6,600 bases of DNA from Acidobacteriota bacterium (GCA_021851625.1 JAJZCX010000090.1:1-6600); one strand, 5' to 3'. Counted from the first letter of the stretch, positions 1-6,360 are shown. The notes: a model not told the origin generated them from the sequence alone. Numbers and translations: made by a program.

Positions 1-1
1 C

Positions 2-424
2 GTGGAACGGCTGCGCGGCAAGGCGGAGATGCACCTGAAAGTGGTGCTGAACGACGTTTGCCCGGAGACACCCAAGTACGCGGATGCTGCCTGCGCAGGG
101 CGGGAGTATTTGACCCGTCTGCGCGAAACGGCCTGCGTGCAGCGGGATCGACAATCGGTGGCGCGCTCCATTTGTATGCAGATGCACCGCATGTTTGCGC
201 CGTTGGAGGAAGAGATCACCTGCCGCCGCAATGAGACGGGCAGGATGCAACTCGACATCGCGCACTTGATCGACCACCGCAGCGTGGAGCGATACCAGAA
301 CAAGTACTCCAGCGCCAGCCAGGCGCTGCATGCGTGCAGTTTGGCCCTGGCCGGACCGCTGGCTCCGTACCACTTTGTGCAGCATGTGCAACGGACGGCG
401 GTGGGATCTGTGGGACACGCGTAG
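2..424 (+). CDS. GvpL/GvpF-family gas vesicle protein, C-terminal part (5' truncated by window)
   Basis: The reading frame is open from the window edge to TAG at 422-424 and gives about 140 residues. The GTG at base 2 is only the first codon in view, so the true start probably lies upstream; GvpL/GvpF proteins are usually over 200 residues. Two features recall the family: the RLRGKAEMHLKVVLND segment near the start, like the family's G-x-x-E-hydrophobic-K-V strand, and the ending GPLAPYHFVQHV (about residues 116-127), like the conserved GP-x-PPY-x-F motif. Between them is a helical, charged stretch. Family members are minor gas-vesicle or assembly proteins, and homologues occur in soil bacteria not known to float. 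Six cysteines in 140 residues is high for the family. No other gvp gene is visible, but the upstream side is cut off. The assignment rests on motif recall, so it is moderate; a strong terminator follows directly. Confidence 0.55.
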   Translation: MERLRGKAEMHLKVVLNDVCPETPKYADAACAGREYLTRLRETACVQRDRQSVARSICMQMHRMFAPLEEEITCRRNETGRMQLDIAHLIDHRSVERYQNKYSSASQALHACSLALAGPLAPYHFVQHVQRTAVGSVGHA

Positions 425-445
425 TTGTTTCACGAAGGAAAACAA

Positions 446-486
446 AACCCCCTGCGGGCAAACAGTCGCAGGGGGTTATTCTTTTT
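446..486 (+). terminator. Rho-independent terminator after the GvpL/F-like gene
   Basis: A perfect 11-bp stem (AACCCCCTGCG at 446-456 with CGCAGGGGGTT at 467-477) encloses a 10-nt loop and is followed by the U-rich tract TTCTTTTT at 479-486. It lies 21 nt after the stop codon of the GvpL/F-like gene. It also lies only about 30 nt before the chosen start of the peptidase gene, so it may limit read-through into that gene. Confidence 0.9.
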
Positions 487-503
487 GCAGCAAGTCATGA
501 AAT

Positions 504-510
504 GAGGGAG
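504..510 (+). promoter_or_regulatory. Ribosome binding site choosing the GTG start of the S9 peptidase
   Basis: GAGGGAG is a close Shine-Dalgarno match placed 6 nt before GTG at 517. The alternative in-frame ATG at 502 has no such site in front of it. The ATG at 529 would sit 18 nt from this site, with only GGGG two bases away. The GTG at 517 is therefore preferred, although 529 would give the same mature protein. Confidence 0.6.
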
Positions 511-516
511 CAAGGC

Positions 517-2799
517 GTGACAGGGGCAATGCAACGCAGGGCGATGTGCTGCTTGGGTGCGATTCTGGCGTGGACAAGCGGAGCGCAAACGCCTGCGACG
601 ACGCGCGTGCCCTTGACGGTGGCTGAACTCTTTGCCGAGCACGGGGGGCCTGTGGGTGAGGCTCCAAAGGATTTTGTGTGGAGCGCCGACGGGCGCACGG
701 CGAGCTACGCCTCTGGCGACAGCGAGCACGGCGAGCCGGGGGATGTGATCGGCATCGACGCGGCCACGGGCGCGGCCACGGTGCTGGCCGATGGCAGCCG
801 CTTGGCCACGCTGCGCGAGATGGCGAGCGCGGCAAGCGGCAAGGCCGACCGCGCCATCCGCGACCGCGACCACCGCGCACGCTACGACGAGGCCAGCTAT
901 CAGTGGACACCGGAGGGCAAGCATCTGCTGGTGGATGCTGGCGGCGCGCTGTGGCTGCACGATGTGCAGAGCGGAGCCGACACGCACCTGGCGGGAACGG
1001 GCCTGGGCAGCGGCGATGATCCCAAATATGCGCCGGATGGAACGCGGCTGAGCTTTGTGAGCGGACACAACCTGCACGTGGTGACGCTGGCCGATGGCAA
1101 AGAGACGGCGCTGACCAACACGCGCAGCGCGACGGTGCTGAACGGCGGCGTGGATTGGCTGTATGAAGAGGAGTTGGACGCGCGCAGCAACTTCTTCTGG
1201 TCGCCGGATTCAAAACACATTGCCTACTTGCAGACCGACGAGACAGGTGTGGCGCAATATCCCCTGACGGATTGGATGGGGCGGCACGCAAGCGTGGACG
1301 AACAACGCTATCCGCAGCCGGGCGACGCCAACCCGGCGGTGCGCGTGGGCGTGGTGAGCGCCACGGGCGGCGCGACGGTGTGGATGAAGATTCCGCTGGT
1401 CGCAAATCAGGATTCTGTTCCCCGCCTGGGTTGGGTGGATGCGCAGACGGTGTGGGTGGAGGTGCTGCGGCGCGATCAGCGGCATCGCGCGATCTACTTT
1501 GCCGATGCGGCCACGGGCCGCGCGCGGCGGATGCTGACCGAGACTGACCGGCGCTTTCTGGACGAAAACTACGACGTGGAATTTCTGAAGGACGGGCACT
1601 TCGTGTGGACAAGCTGGCGCGATGGACACACGCATTTGTATCTGTATCAATTGAACGCGGAGCATCCGATGCAAGGCCGGGCGCGGCTGGAGCGGCAGTT
1701 GACGCGCGGCCTGTGGGATGTGTTGAGCGTGAGCGCGGTGGATGCAAAAAATGGCGTAGTGGATTACACATCCAACGAGAGCGATCCGCGCGAAGAGATG
1801 CTATGGCAGGTGCGGCTGGATGGCACAGGCAAGACGATGCTGAGCACGGTGCATGGCGTGCATGACATCACCTTCAACGCCCAGGCGGATCGCTATGTGG
1901 ACACGGTCTCCACGCGGATGACGCCGCCGGTGGTGAGTGTGTGCACGGTGGGCGGAGCGTGCCATCCCTTTTGGAAGGCGCACGCACTGCCGCAAGGCAT
2001 AACGCTGGTGCAGCCGGAGTGGGTGGTGAGTCGCGCCGCGGATGGCACGGTGCTTTACGGTGAGCTATTGCTGCCACCGGGACGCACGGCCCAGGCGAGC
2101 GTGCCGCTGATTCTGAATCCCTACGGCGGGCCGCATGTACAGATGGTGCGCGAGAAGTGGGAGAAGAATGCGCTCTTCGATCAGTTGCTGGTGGAGCGAG
2201 GCTTTGCCGTGCTGCGTGTGGACAATCGCGGCATGGGCAGCCGTGGGCGCAGCTTTGCGCAGGCGGCCTACCACGACTTTGGACCGGTGCAGTTGCAGGA
2301 TCAGTTGCACGTGCTGGATGCCGTGCTGGCGGAGCACGCGCAGTTGGATGGCAAACGGTTGGGATGGTGGGGATGGAGCTGGGGCGGAACCTTTACGCTG
2401 TATGCGATGACGCACTCGACGCGCTTTGCCGTGGGCGCGGCGGTGGCTCCCGTGACGGATTGGCATCTGTATGACTCCGTGTACACGGAGCGGTATCTGG
2501 GGCAGCCGGAGGCCGATGCGCAGAGCTATGCGGAGGACTCTGTGGTGAACAGCGCGGACAATCTGCATGGACATTTGCTGGTGGCGCATGGCACCGGCGA
2601 CGACAATGTGCACGTGGCGAACACGATGCAGTGGATCGATGCGCTGATGGCCGCAGGCAAGACCTGCGACCTGCTGCTGTACCCGCGCCTGACGCATTCG
2701 CTGGACACACCCGAGGCGCGCACACAATTGTATGGACGCATCGTTGAGGCCTTTGAGCAGGCACTCCACCCGGAACCAGAAAGCAGCCATGCGCGGTGA
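517..2799 (+). CDS. Secreted S9B dipeptidyl peptidase IV-type serine peptidase
   Basis: The 760-residue product should release N-terminal dipeptides (X-Pro/X-Ala) from peptides in the periplasm or outside the cell. Residues 1-23 look like a Sec signal peptide: RR at 7-8, a hydrophobic stretch at 9-19 and a likely cut after SGA. An eight-bladed-propeller-type domain (about 60-500) carries the DPP IV hallmark DWLYEEE at 213-219, whose glutamates bind the substrate amino terminus, and YPQPGDANP at 265-273. The alpha/beta-hydrolase domain (about 510-750) has the oxyanion Tyr536 in NPYGGP, nucleophile Ser621 in GWSWGG, YDSVYTERY at 652-660, Asp695 in HGTGDDNVH and His727 in YPRLTHS. All catalytic positions are present and the length is normal for bacterial DPP IV. 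Trp replaces the usual Tyr after the serine (GWSYGG is commoner). The ORF is open back to 334, but that part crosses the terminator and is not coding. No promoter is visible. The S9B call is firm; the exact substrate is inferred. Confidence 0.95.
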   Translation: MTGAMQRRAMCCLGAILAWTSGAQTPATTRVPLTVAELFAEHGGPVGEAPKDFVWSADGRTASYASGDSEHGEPGDVIGIDAATGAATVLADGSRLATLREMASAASGKADRAIRDRDHRARYDEASYQWTPEGKHLLVDAGGALWLHDVQSGADTHLAGTGLGSGDDPKYAPDGTRLSFVSGHNLHVVTLADGKETALTNTRSATVLNGGVDWLYEEELDARSNFFWSPDSKHIAYLQTDETGVAQYPLTDWMGRHASVDEQRYPQPGDANPAVRVGVVSATGGATVWMKIPLVANQDSVPRLGWVDAQTVWVEVLRRDQRHRAIYFADAATGRARRMLTETDRRFLDENYDVEFLKDGHFVWTSWRDGHTHLYLYQLNAEHPMQGRARLERQLTRGLWDVLSVSAVDAKNGVVDYTSNESDPREEMLWQVRLDGTGKTMLSTVHGVHDITFNAQADRYVDTVSTRMTPPVVSVCTVGGACHPFWKAHALPQGITLVQPEWVVSRAADGTVLYGELLLPPGRTAQASVPLILNPYGGPHVQMVREKWEKNALFDQLLVERGFAVLRVDNRGMGSRGRSFAQAAYHDFGPVQLQDQLHVLDAVLAEHAQLDGKRLGWWGWSWGGTFTLYAMTHSTRFAVGAAVAPVTDWHLYDSVYTERYLGQPEADAQSYAEDSVVNSADNLHGHLLVAHGTGDDNVHVANTMQWIDALMAAGKTCDLLLYPRLTHSLDTPEARTQLYGRIVEAFEQALHPEPESSHAR

Positions 2800-2858
2800 G
2801 TGCGTGAAGATGGGCTAGGGTGCTGTCTCTAAAGTTCATGGCATACGTAGAGCGCCCG

Positions 2859-2904
2859 AACCGCAGATTCCTCGACTCGCTCCCGCTCGCTCGGAATGAC
2901 AAGG
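2859..2904 (-). repeat. Interspersed repeat arm, type 1, copy A
   Basis: This 46-nt arm matches 6315-6360 at 45 of 46 positions, the difference being C for T in the centre, and shares its first 38 nt with the copy at 6529. Read on the minus strand it runs from TGTCATTCC through a GA/CG-rich centre to GGAATCTGCGG. Its ends can pair (ATTCC 2867-2871 with GGAAT 2893-2897). It lies 59 nt after the peptidase stop, between two convergent genes. Confidence 0.85.
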
Positions 2905-2930
2905 TGGGGGGCGTGTCAACCCTGCGCGTC

Positions 2931-3006
2931 GGGAATGCCAACGTCACCAATACTTTGTCATCCCGACCGAAGTTCCCGCAGGGAACGCAGTGGAGGGATC
3001 TGCGGT
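2931..3006 (+). repeat. Interspersed repeat arm, type 2, copy A'
   Basis: The core at 2956-3006 runs from TGTCATCCC to GGGATCTGCGG. It matches 6458-6507 apart from one missing C there. Similarity extends left to GGGAATGCCA at 2931-2940, also found at 6431-6440. The core holds a perfect 6-bp hairpin (GTTCCC 2972-2977, GCA loop, GGGAAC 2981-2986) and an outer stem ATCCC 2960-2964 / GGGAT 2995-2999. It is inverted relative to the type 1 arm at 2859-2904, so the two could also pair with each other (ACCGCAGAT with ATCTGCGGT; TGACAA with TTGTCA). Confidence 0.85.
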
Positions 3007-3020
3007 GCGGCTTGCCGCAC
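3005..3020 (-). other. Short hairpin overlapping the prmC stop codon
   Basis: GTGCGG (3005-3010) pairs perfectly with CCGCAC (3015-3020) around a 4-nt loop. On the minus strand it begins at the last base of the prmC TAG codon and runs into the repeat arm at 2931-3006. No T-run follows, so it is not a standard intrinsic terminator; it could protect the 3' end of the prfA-prmC mRNA. Confidence 0.5.
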
Positions 3021-3874
3021 TAGACTTGCGCAGAAACCACACGCTGAATGCCTTGCAGGTCGGGGAGAAATTCGATCTGCCGCCAGTCGGTGAGCAGAGC
3101 GGCAATGCTGTCGCGTTGGCCTGCGCCGATCTCCGCAAACAGCCAGCCATTGGGCACAAGTACAGCGCGCGCCTGCGGAAACAGCCGCGCGTAGATTTCC
3201 AGCCCTGAAGCTCCGGCGAAGAGCGCCTGCGCTGGTTCGTGCTCGCGGACTTCGCGGGGCAGTGTGGCGCCTTCGGCTTCTGCAATGTAGGGCGGATTGG
3301 AGACGACGACATCGAAGTGTTCCTCGCGCACCGCAGCGAGCAGATCGCCTTCCACCCAGCGGATGCGCGCAGCCACGCCATTGCGTTCGGCATTGCGCTG
3401 CGCGACGACCAAAGCGGCGGGGCTGATGTCGATGGCAGTAACGTGGGCCTGCGGCAGCGCGTGGGCCAGCGCGACGGCGATGGCTCCCGAACCGGTACCA
3501 ACATCGACGATGCGCGGAGCCGGGTGCGCGCGCAGAGGATGGATGGCCGCTTCGACCAAGTGCTCCGTCTCTGGGCGCGGGATAAGCACGTCGGGCGTGA
3601 CAAAAAATGGCAGGCCGAAGAACTCCTGCTCGCCGAGAATGTATTGGATGGGCGTGCCGCGCAAACGCTGAGCGAGCCGGGCGCGATAGCGTTGCTGCTG
3701 CTCTTCCGTCAAAATACGTTGCGGATGCGCCAGTAACTCCGCGCGCGTGCAGCCGAGCGTGGATTGCAGCAGCAGTGCGGCATCCTGTTGGCTGCGCGGT
3801 TGCAGTTCGGGATCGGCTGCAAGCTGTGCCGCGCCGAATGCGCGGGCCTCGGCGATGGTCAGAGCAGGGGGCAT
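3020..3874 (-). CDS. prmC: Peptide chain release factor N5-glutamine methyltransferase PrmC (HemK)
   Basis: PrmC uses S-adenosylmethionine to methylate the glutamine of the GGQ motif in RF1 and RF2, raising release efficiency; it acts in the cytosol. The 284-residue protein is full length. An N-terminal helical domain (about 1-85) that contacts the release factor precedes the methyltransferase fold. Visible motifs are IPRPETE at 98-104, the SAM-binding loop DVGTGSG at 124-130, acidic Asp149 in AIDIS after strand 2, and the catalytic NPPY at 193-196, which binds the target glutamine. Translation starts at ATG 3874-3872, with AGGA 7 nt upstream (3885-3882). The gene begins 22 nt after prfA on the same strand and is surely co-transcribed with it, so the enzyme follows its own substrate, a common bacterial arrangement. 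Its stop is next to the repeats in the convergent gap. Nothing looks degraded. Confidence 0.97.
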   Translation of the reverse strand: MPPALTIAEARAFGAAQLAADPELQPRSQQDAALLLQSTLGCTRAELLAHPQRILTEEQQQRYRARLAQRLRGTPIQYILGEQEFFGLPFFVTPDVLIPRPETEHLVEAAIHPLRAHPAPRIVDVGTGSGAIAVALAHALPQAHVTAIDISPAALVVAQRNAERNGVAARIRWVEGDLLAAVREEHFDVVVSNPPYIAEAEGATLPREVREHEPAQALFAGASGLEIYARLFPQARAVLVPNGWLFAEIGAGQRDSIAALLTDWRQIEFLPDLQGIQRVVSAQV

Positions 3875-3896
3875 GGCAGCATCCTGAACCGCGCGG

Positions 3897-4973
3897 CTAC
3901 GCGGTGGTCTCCGCCTCGGCCTTGAGGCGCTCGGATTGATCGTGGGCGATGAGCGCGTCGATGACGGGTTGCAGCTTGCCCTCCATCACATCGGCAAGCT
4001 GGTGCAGCGTAAGTCCGATGCGATGGTCCGTGAGCCGGTTCTGCGGAAAATTGTAGGTGCGGATTTTTTCGCTGCGATCGCCGGAGCCGACCATCTGCTT
4101 GCGCTCCTTGGCCAGCGCCTGCTGCTGCTTGGCCATCTCCATCTCATATAAACGCGAGCGGAGAACGCGCAGAGCCTTCTCACGATTTTTGATCTGCGAC
4201 TTTTCGTCCTGACAACTGACGACGGTGTTCGTGGGAATGTGCGTGACGCGAATGGCCGAGTAGGTGGTGTTCACCGATTGGCCGCCGGGGCCGGAGGAAC
4301 AGAAGGTATCAATGCGCAAATCTTTGGCTTCGATTTTTACGTCCACATCCTCGGCCTCTGGCAGCACGGCGACGGTGATGGCGGAGGTGTGCACGCGGCC
4401 CTGCGTCTCTGTGGCTGGGACGCGCTGCACGCGGTGCACGCCTCCTTCATACTTCAACTGCGAAAAGACGCGGTCGCCTTCGATGATGGCGATGACTTCC
4501 TTCAAGCCGCCGACGCCAGATTCTGACGCAGAGAGCACTTCGATGCGCCAGCGATGCGTTTCGGCGTAGCGCGTGTACATGCGGTAGACCTCGGCGGCAA
4601 AGAGCGAGGCCTCATCGCCGCCGGTGCCAGCGCGAATTTCCAGCACGACGTTTTTGTCGTCGTTGGGGTCTTTGGGCAGCAGCAGCAGCTTGAGTGCTTC
4701 CTCGGCGGCGGGCAGTTGCGCCTGCAACTGCACCAACTCCTCGCTGGCCATGGCGCGCAGATCGGGGTCCTGCTCTTGCAGCATGGCTTTGGCTTCGTGG
4801 ATGCCCTGCTCCATGCTTTTGAAGGCGCGGTAGGCCTCGACCAGCGGCTCCAGATCGCGGTGCTGCTTGGCCAGCTTTTGATATTGCGGCTGGTCGTTGA
4901 TGACGGCGGGGTCGGCCAGTTGGCGCGCGACCTCTTCGTAGCGTTCTGTGACTTGGATGAGACGTTCAAACAT
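3897..4973 (-). CDS. prfA: Peptide chain release factor 1 (RF1)
   Basis: RF1 reads UAG and UAA in the ribosomal A site and triggers peptidyl-tRNA hydrolysis. The 358-residue length is normal. Helical domain 1 covers about 1-100. The stop-codon tripeptide PAT is at 186-188 in RVPATETQGRVHTSA; RF2 would have SPF, so this is RF1. The catalytic GGQ is at 230-232 in SSGPGGQSVNTTYSAIR, with Gln232 the expected PrmC target. A C-terminal helical part with KSQIKNREKALRVLRSRLYE-type sequence follows (about 258-277). GPGGQS in place of GAGGQH is a known lineage variant, not a defect. I start at ATG 4973-4971 (MFERL), the usual RF1 amino terminus; an 18-residue in-frame extension to 5027 has no family similarity. 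The upstream SD is weak (GGGA about 7 nt before the ATG). prmC follows after 22 nt. A leader of about 280 bases precedes the gene. Confidence 0.98.
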   Translation of the reverse strand: MFERLIQVTERYEEVARQLADPAVINDQPQYQKLAKQHRDLEPLVEAYRAFKSMEQGIHEAKAMLQEQDPDLRAMASEELVQLQAQLPAAEEALKLLLLPKDPNDDKNVVLEIRAGTGGDEASLFAAEVYRMYTRYAETHRWRIEVLSASESGVGGLKEVIAIIEGDRVFSQLKYEGGVHRVQRVPATETQGRVHTSAITVAVLPEAEDVDVKIEAKDLRIDTFCSSGPGGQSVNTTYSAIRVTHIPTNTVVSCQDEKSQIKNREKALRVLRSRLYEMEMAKQQQALAKERKQMVGSGDRSEKIRTYNFPQNRLTDHRIGLTLHQLADVMEGKLQPVIDALIAHDQSERLKAEAETTA

Positions 4974-5180
4974 GGCGATTCCCGTATGGTTCCGAATACA
5001 AGGTGAAGGAGGATGTGCGCGGCGCAAGCGGCAGCCGCCGAGCAGGGCGCAGGCGTGCGCCGCTAATACAGCGTGGAGCGGATGGAGGCGCGAATGGCAG
5101 AGAGGATGCGCATCGGCTTTATTTTATCGCAGAGCTAGTTTTCGATCCGTGTGTTCACGGGGGGAAGAGATTTGTGGTCT

Positions 5181-5214
5181 CCCACTCTAGCCGAAAGTGC
5201 GCGGCTAGAATGGG
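5181..5214. promoter_or_regulatory. 13-position palindrome upstream of prfA
   Basis: CCCA-c-TCTAGCCG (5181-5193) pairs with CGGCTAGA-a-TGGG (5202-5214) around an 8-nt centre, giving 12 pairs and one mismatch (5185/5210). There is no T-run after it on either strand, so it is a poor intrinsic terminator for the transporter gene. It overlaps the -10 area of the promoter candidate at 5206-5234, which would suit a dimeric repressor site, but this is inference. Confidence 0.5.
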
Positions 5215-5234
5215 GCACCAAAAAATCCTGTCAA
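5206..5234 (-). promoter_or_regulatory. Possible sigma-70 promoter for prfA-prmC
   Basis: A perfect TTGACA lies on the minus strand at 5234-5229. Seventeen bases on is ATTCTA (5211-5206), a weak -10; CATTCT at 16-bp spacing is an alternative. The start point would fall inside the palindrome at 5181-5214, leaving a leader of over 220 nt before prfA. The -35 is convincing but the -10 is not. Confidence 0.3.
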
Positions 5235-5253
5235 CGCTGGATATGAAAACGCG

Positions 5254-6204
5254 CTAGTGCTTGTGGCCGTGCAGGTCACAGGCGGCGTGGGTCTCGGTCT
5301 GCACGCTGAGCAGGCATTGGTGGGCGGCGGAGCAGGCCTCGCCGCCAAGGCACTCGAACTGAATGGTGGTGTGGGCGATGTGAAAACTCTCGCGTAGAGT
5401 GTCGTTGATTTCGGTCAGGATTCTGCGACTCTCCGACGGCGGAATGTCGGCGATGGCGATGTGGCAGGAGAGCGCATGCAGGTGGGAGCCAAGGCTCCAA
5501 ACGTGGAGGTCATGCACGCTGGCCACGCCGCTGACCGACTGCACGGCCTGACGCACGCCGCTGAGCGCGAGGCCGCGCGGCGTGCCTTCAAGCAGGATGT
5601 TGAGCGTTTCGCGCACGATGCCAAGCGAGGAGACAAAGACCAGCGCGGCGATAAGAATCGAAAGCGCTGGATCCAGCCAAAGACGATGCGTGTAGAAGAT
5701 GGCCACGCCCCCGGCGATGACGGCGGCAGTGGAGAGTGTGTCCCCCAGCATGTGCAGGAAGGCGCTGCGCAGGTTGACGTCGCGGCTGACGCCAGCCAAC
5801 AACAGGGCAATCACGCCGTTCATGGCCACACCAATGGCGGCCACCCACATCATGGTGAGTGAGGCGACCGGCACAGGATGCAGCAGTCGTGCAACGGCCT
5901 CGATCGTGATCCAAGCAGCGATCACCAACAGCGTGCCCGCATTGACAAAAGCGGCCAACACGCCCGCACGCCGATAGCCAAAGGTTTTGCTGTCACTGGC
6001 TGGGCGCGCCTCCAACCGCACGGCAACCAGCGAGAGCAGCAGTGCGAGAAAGTCGGAGGCGTTGTGGCCCGACTCGGAAATCAGCGCCATGCTGTGCGCG
6101 CGCAGGCCCGCAGCCAGCGTGAGCACGATGTAGGCCCCGGTGAGCACGAGCGAAATGCGCAGCACGCGCTGCGTGGATTGCGTAGCTGGGCCGTGGACAT
6201 GCAC
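5254..6204 (-). CDS. Cation diffusion facilitator (CzcD/ZitB-like Zn2+ exporter)
   Basis: The 316-residue inner-membrane protein should export Zn2+ (perhaps Co2+ or Cd2+) in exchange for protons, working as a dimer. Six hydrophobic segments lie at about 14-34, 40-63, 79-100, 117-138, 148-171 and 177-197. The transport site is complete: His47-x3-Asp51 in SESGHNASD (segment 2) and His151-x3-Asp155 in HMLGD (segment 5), the HD-HD pattern of Zn-type members. The cytosolic domain (about 205-285) has the family sequence VHDLHVWSLGSHLHALSCHI. The last 32 residues are unusual, with Cys285, 291, 297, 309 and His295, 306, 312, 314, 316, and look metal-binding. The N terminus has only two histidines (MHVHG). 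The start is GTG at 6204; the only purine-rich run (GGAG) is too close for a normal SD, so the start is less sure than the family. Transcribed toward prfA but separated by about 280 nt, so probably its own unit. Substrate metal is inferred. Confidence 0.93.
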   Translation of the reverse strand: MHVHGPATQSTQRVLRISLVLTGAYIVLTLAAGLRAHSMALISESGHNASDFLALLLSLVAVRLEARPASDSKTFGYRRAGVLAAFVNAGTLLVIAAWITIEAVARLLHPVPVASLTMMWVAAIGVAMNGVIALLLAGVSRDVNLRSAFLHMLGDTLSTAAVIAGGVAIFYTHRLWLDPALSILIAALVFVSSLGIVRETLNILLEGTPRGLALSGVRQAVQSVSGVASVHDLHVWSLGSHLHALSCHIAIADIPPSESRRILTEINDTLRESFHIAHTTIQFECLGGEACSAAHQCLLSVQTETHAACDLHGHKH

Positions 6205-6210
6205 GGCTCC

Positions 6211-6216
6211 AGTGTA
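6211..6216 (-). promoter_or_regulatory. Possible -10 element for a leaderless transporter mRNA
   Basis: TACACT (minus strand, 6216-6211) fits the TAnnnT -10 pattern and lies 6 nt before the GTG start at 6204, the spacing that would put transcription start on or next to the start codon. No good -35 is seen. It agrees with the missing Shine-Dalgarno site but may be chance. Confidence 0.2.
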
Positions 6217-6311
6217 GCGGGGCCGGGCCGGGGATACCAGCCATGCGCGGTGCGCGTGGAAACCGCAGATTTCAGCACGAAAGAACAGAGTGTGGATAGT
6301 GCATGGCTCAA

Positions 6312-6360
6312 GACAACCGCAGATTCCTCGACTCGCTTCCGCTCGCTCGGAATGACAAGG
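6312..6360 (-). repeat. Interspersed repeat arm, type 1, copy B
   Basis: 45 of 46 positions (6315-6360) match the arm at 2859-2904. The first 41 nt (6312-6352) are identical to 6526-6566. Its ends can pair (ATTCC 6323-6327 with GGAAT 6349-6353). Reading the minus strand in one frame gives the FRASGSESRNL-type peptide that produces spurious small protein calls. Confidence 0.85.

Larger units (their letters stand above)
4974..5253. other. Non-coding gap between the CDF exporter and prfA
   Basis: These 280 bases separate the transporter stop from the prfA start, both read on the minus strand. The part near the transporter holds the palindrome and promoter candidate listed separately. An A/T-rich patch follows (about 5115-5145, including TAAAAT on the minus strand at 5126-5121, with no matching -35), then about 130 GC-rich bases that would form the prfA leader. 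No tRNA, known riboswitch or convincing small gene is seen. Confidence 0.6.

Noticed and set aside
334..516. Longer N terminus for the peptidase
   Set aside because: It would overlap the GvpL/F-like gene and the terminator, and would bury the signal peptide about 60 residues in.
476..1771. Long minus-strand open frame (431 codons) opposite the peptidase gene
   Set aside because: It is antisense to a gene with all S9B motifs, is rich in Arg/Pro/Ser as expected of a GC-rich shadow frame, and has no recognisable family.
2065..2790. Minus-strand open frame of 241 codons opposite the peptidase catalytic domain
   Set aside because: Shadow of the well-supported plus-strand gene; no domain, no ribosome binding site noted.
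2859..3006. CRISPR array
   Set aside because: Copies are inverted and mosaic, not regularly spaced direct repeats with unique spacers, and no cas gene is present.
4285..4325. GPGGQS and Tyr in place of Asp near the RF1 catalytic loop as a functional anomaly
   Set aside because: The GGQ is intact, and GPGGQSVNTT occurs in RF1 of other bacterial phyla, so it is ordinary lineage variation.
3020..4973. prfA-prmC as a novel system
   Set aside because: This is a well-known bacterial operon arrangement of a release factor with its own methyltransferase.
4974..5027. 18-residue N-terminal extension of RF1
   Set aside because: RF1 normally starts at the MFERL-like sequence at 4973; the extension has no family similarity.
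5063..5113. 16-codon minus-strand ORF upstream of prfA (MRILSAIRASIRSTLY), a possible leader peptide
   Set aside because: No Shine-Dalgarno site, no run of regulatory codons and no attenuator hairpin pair; an ORF this short is expected by chance.
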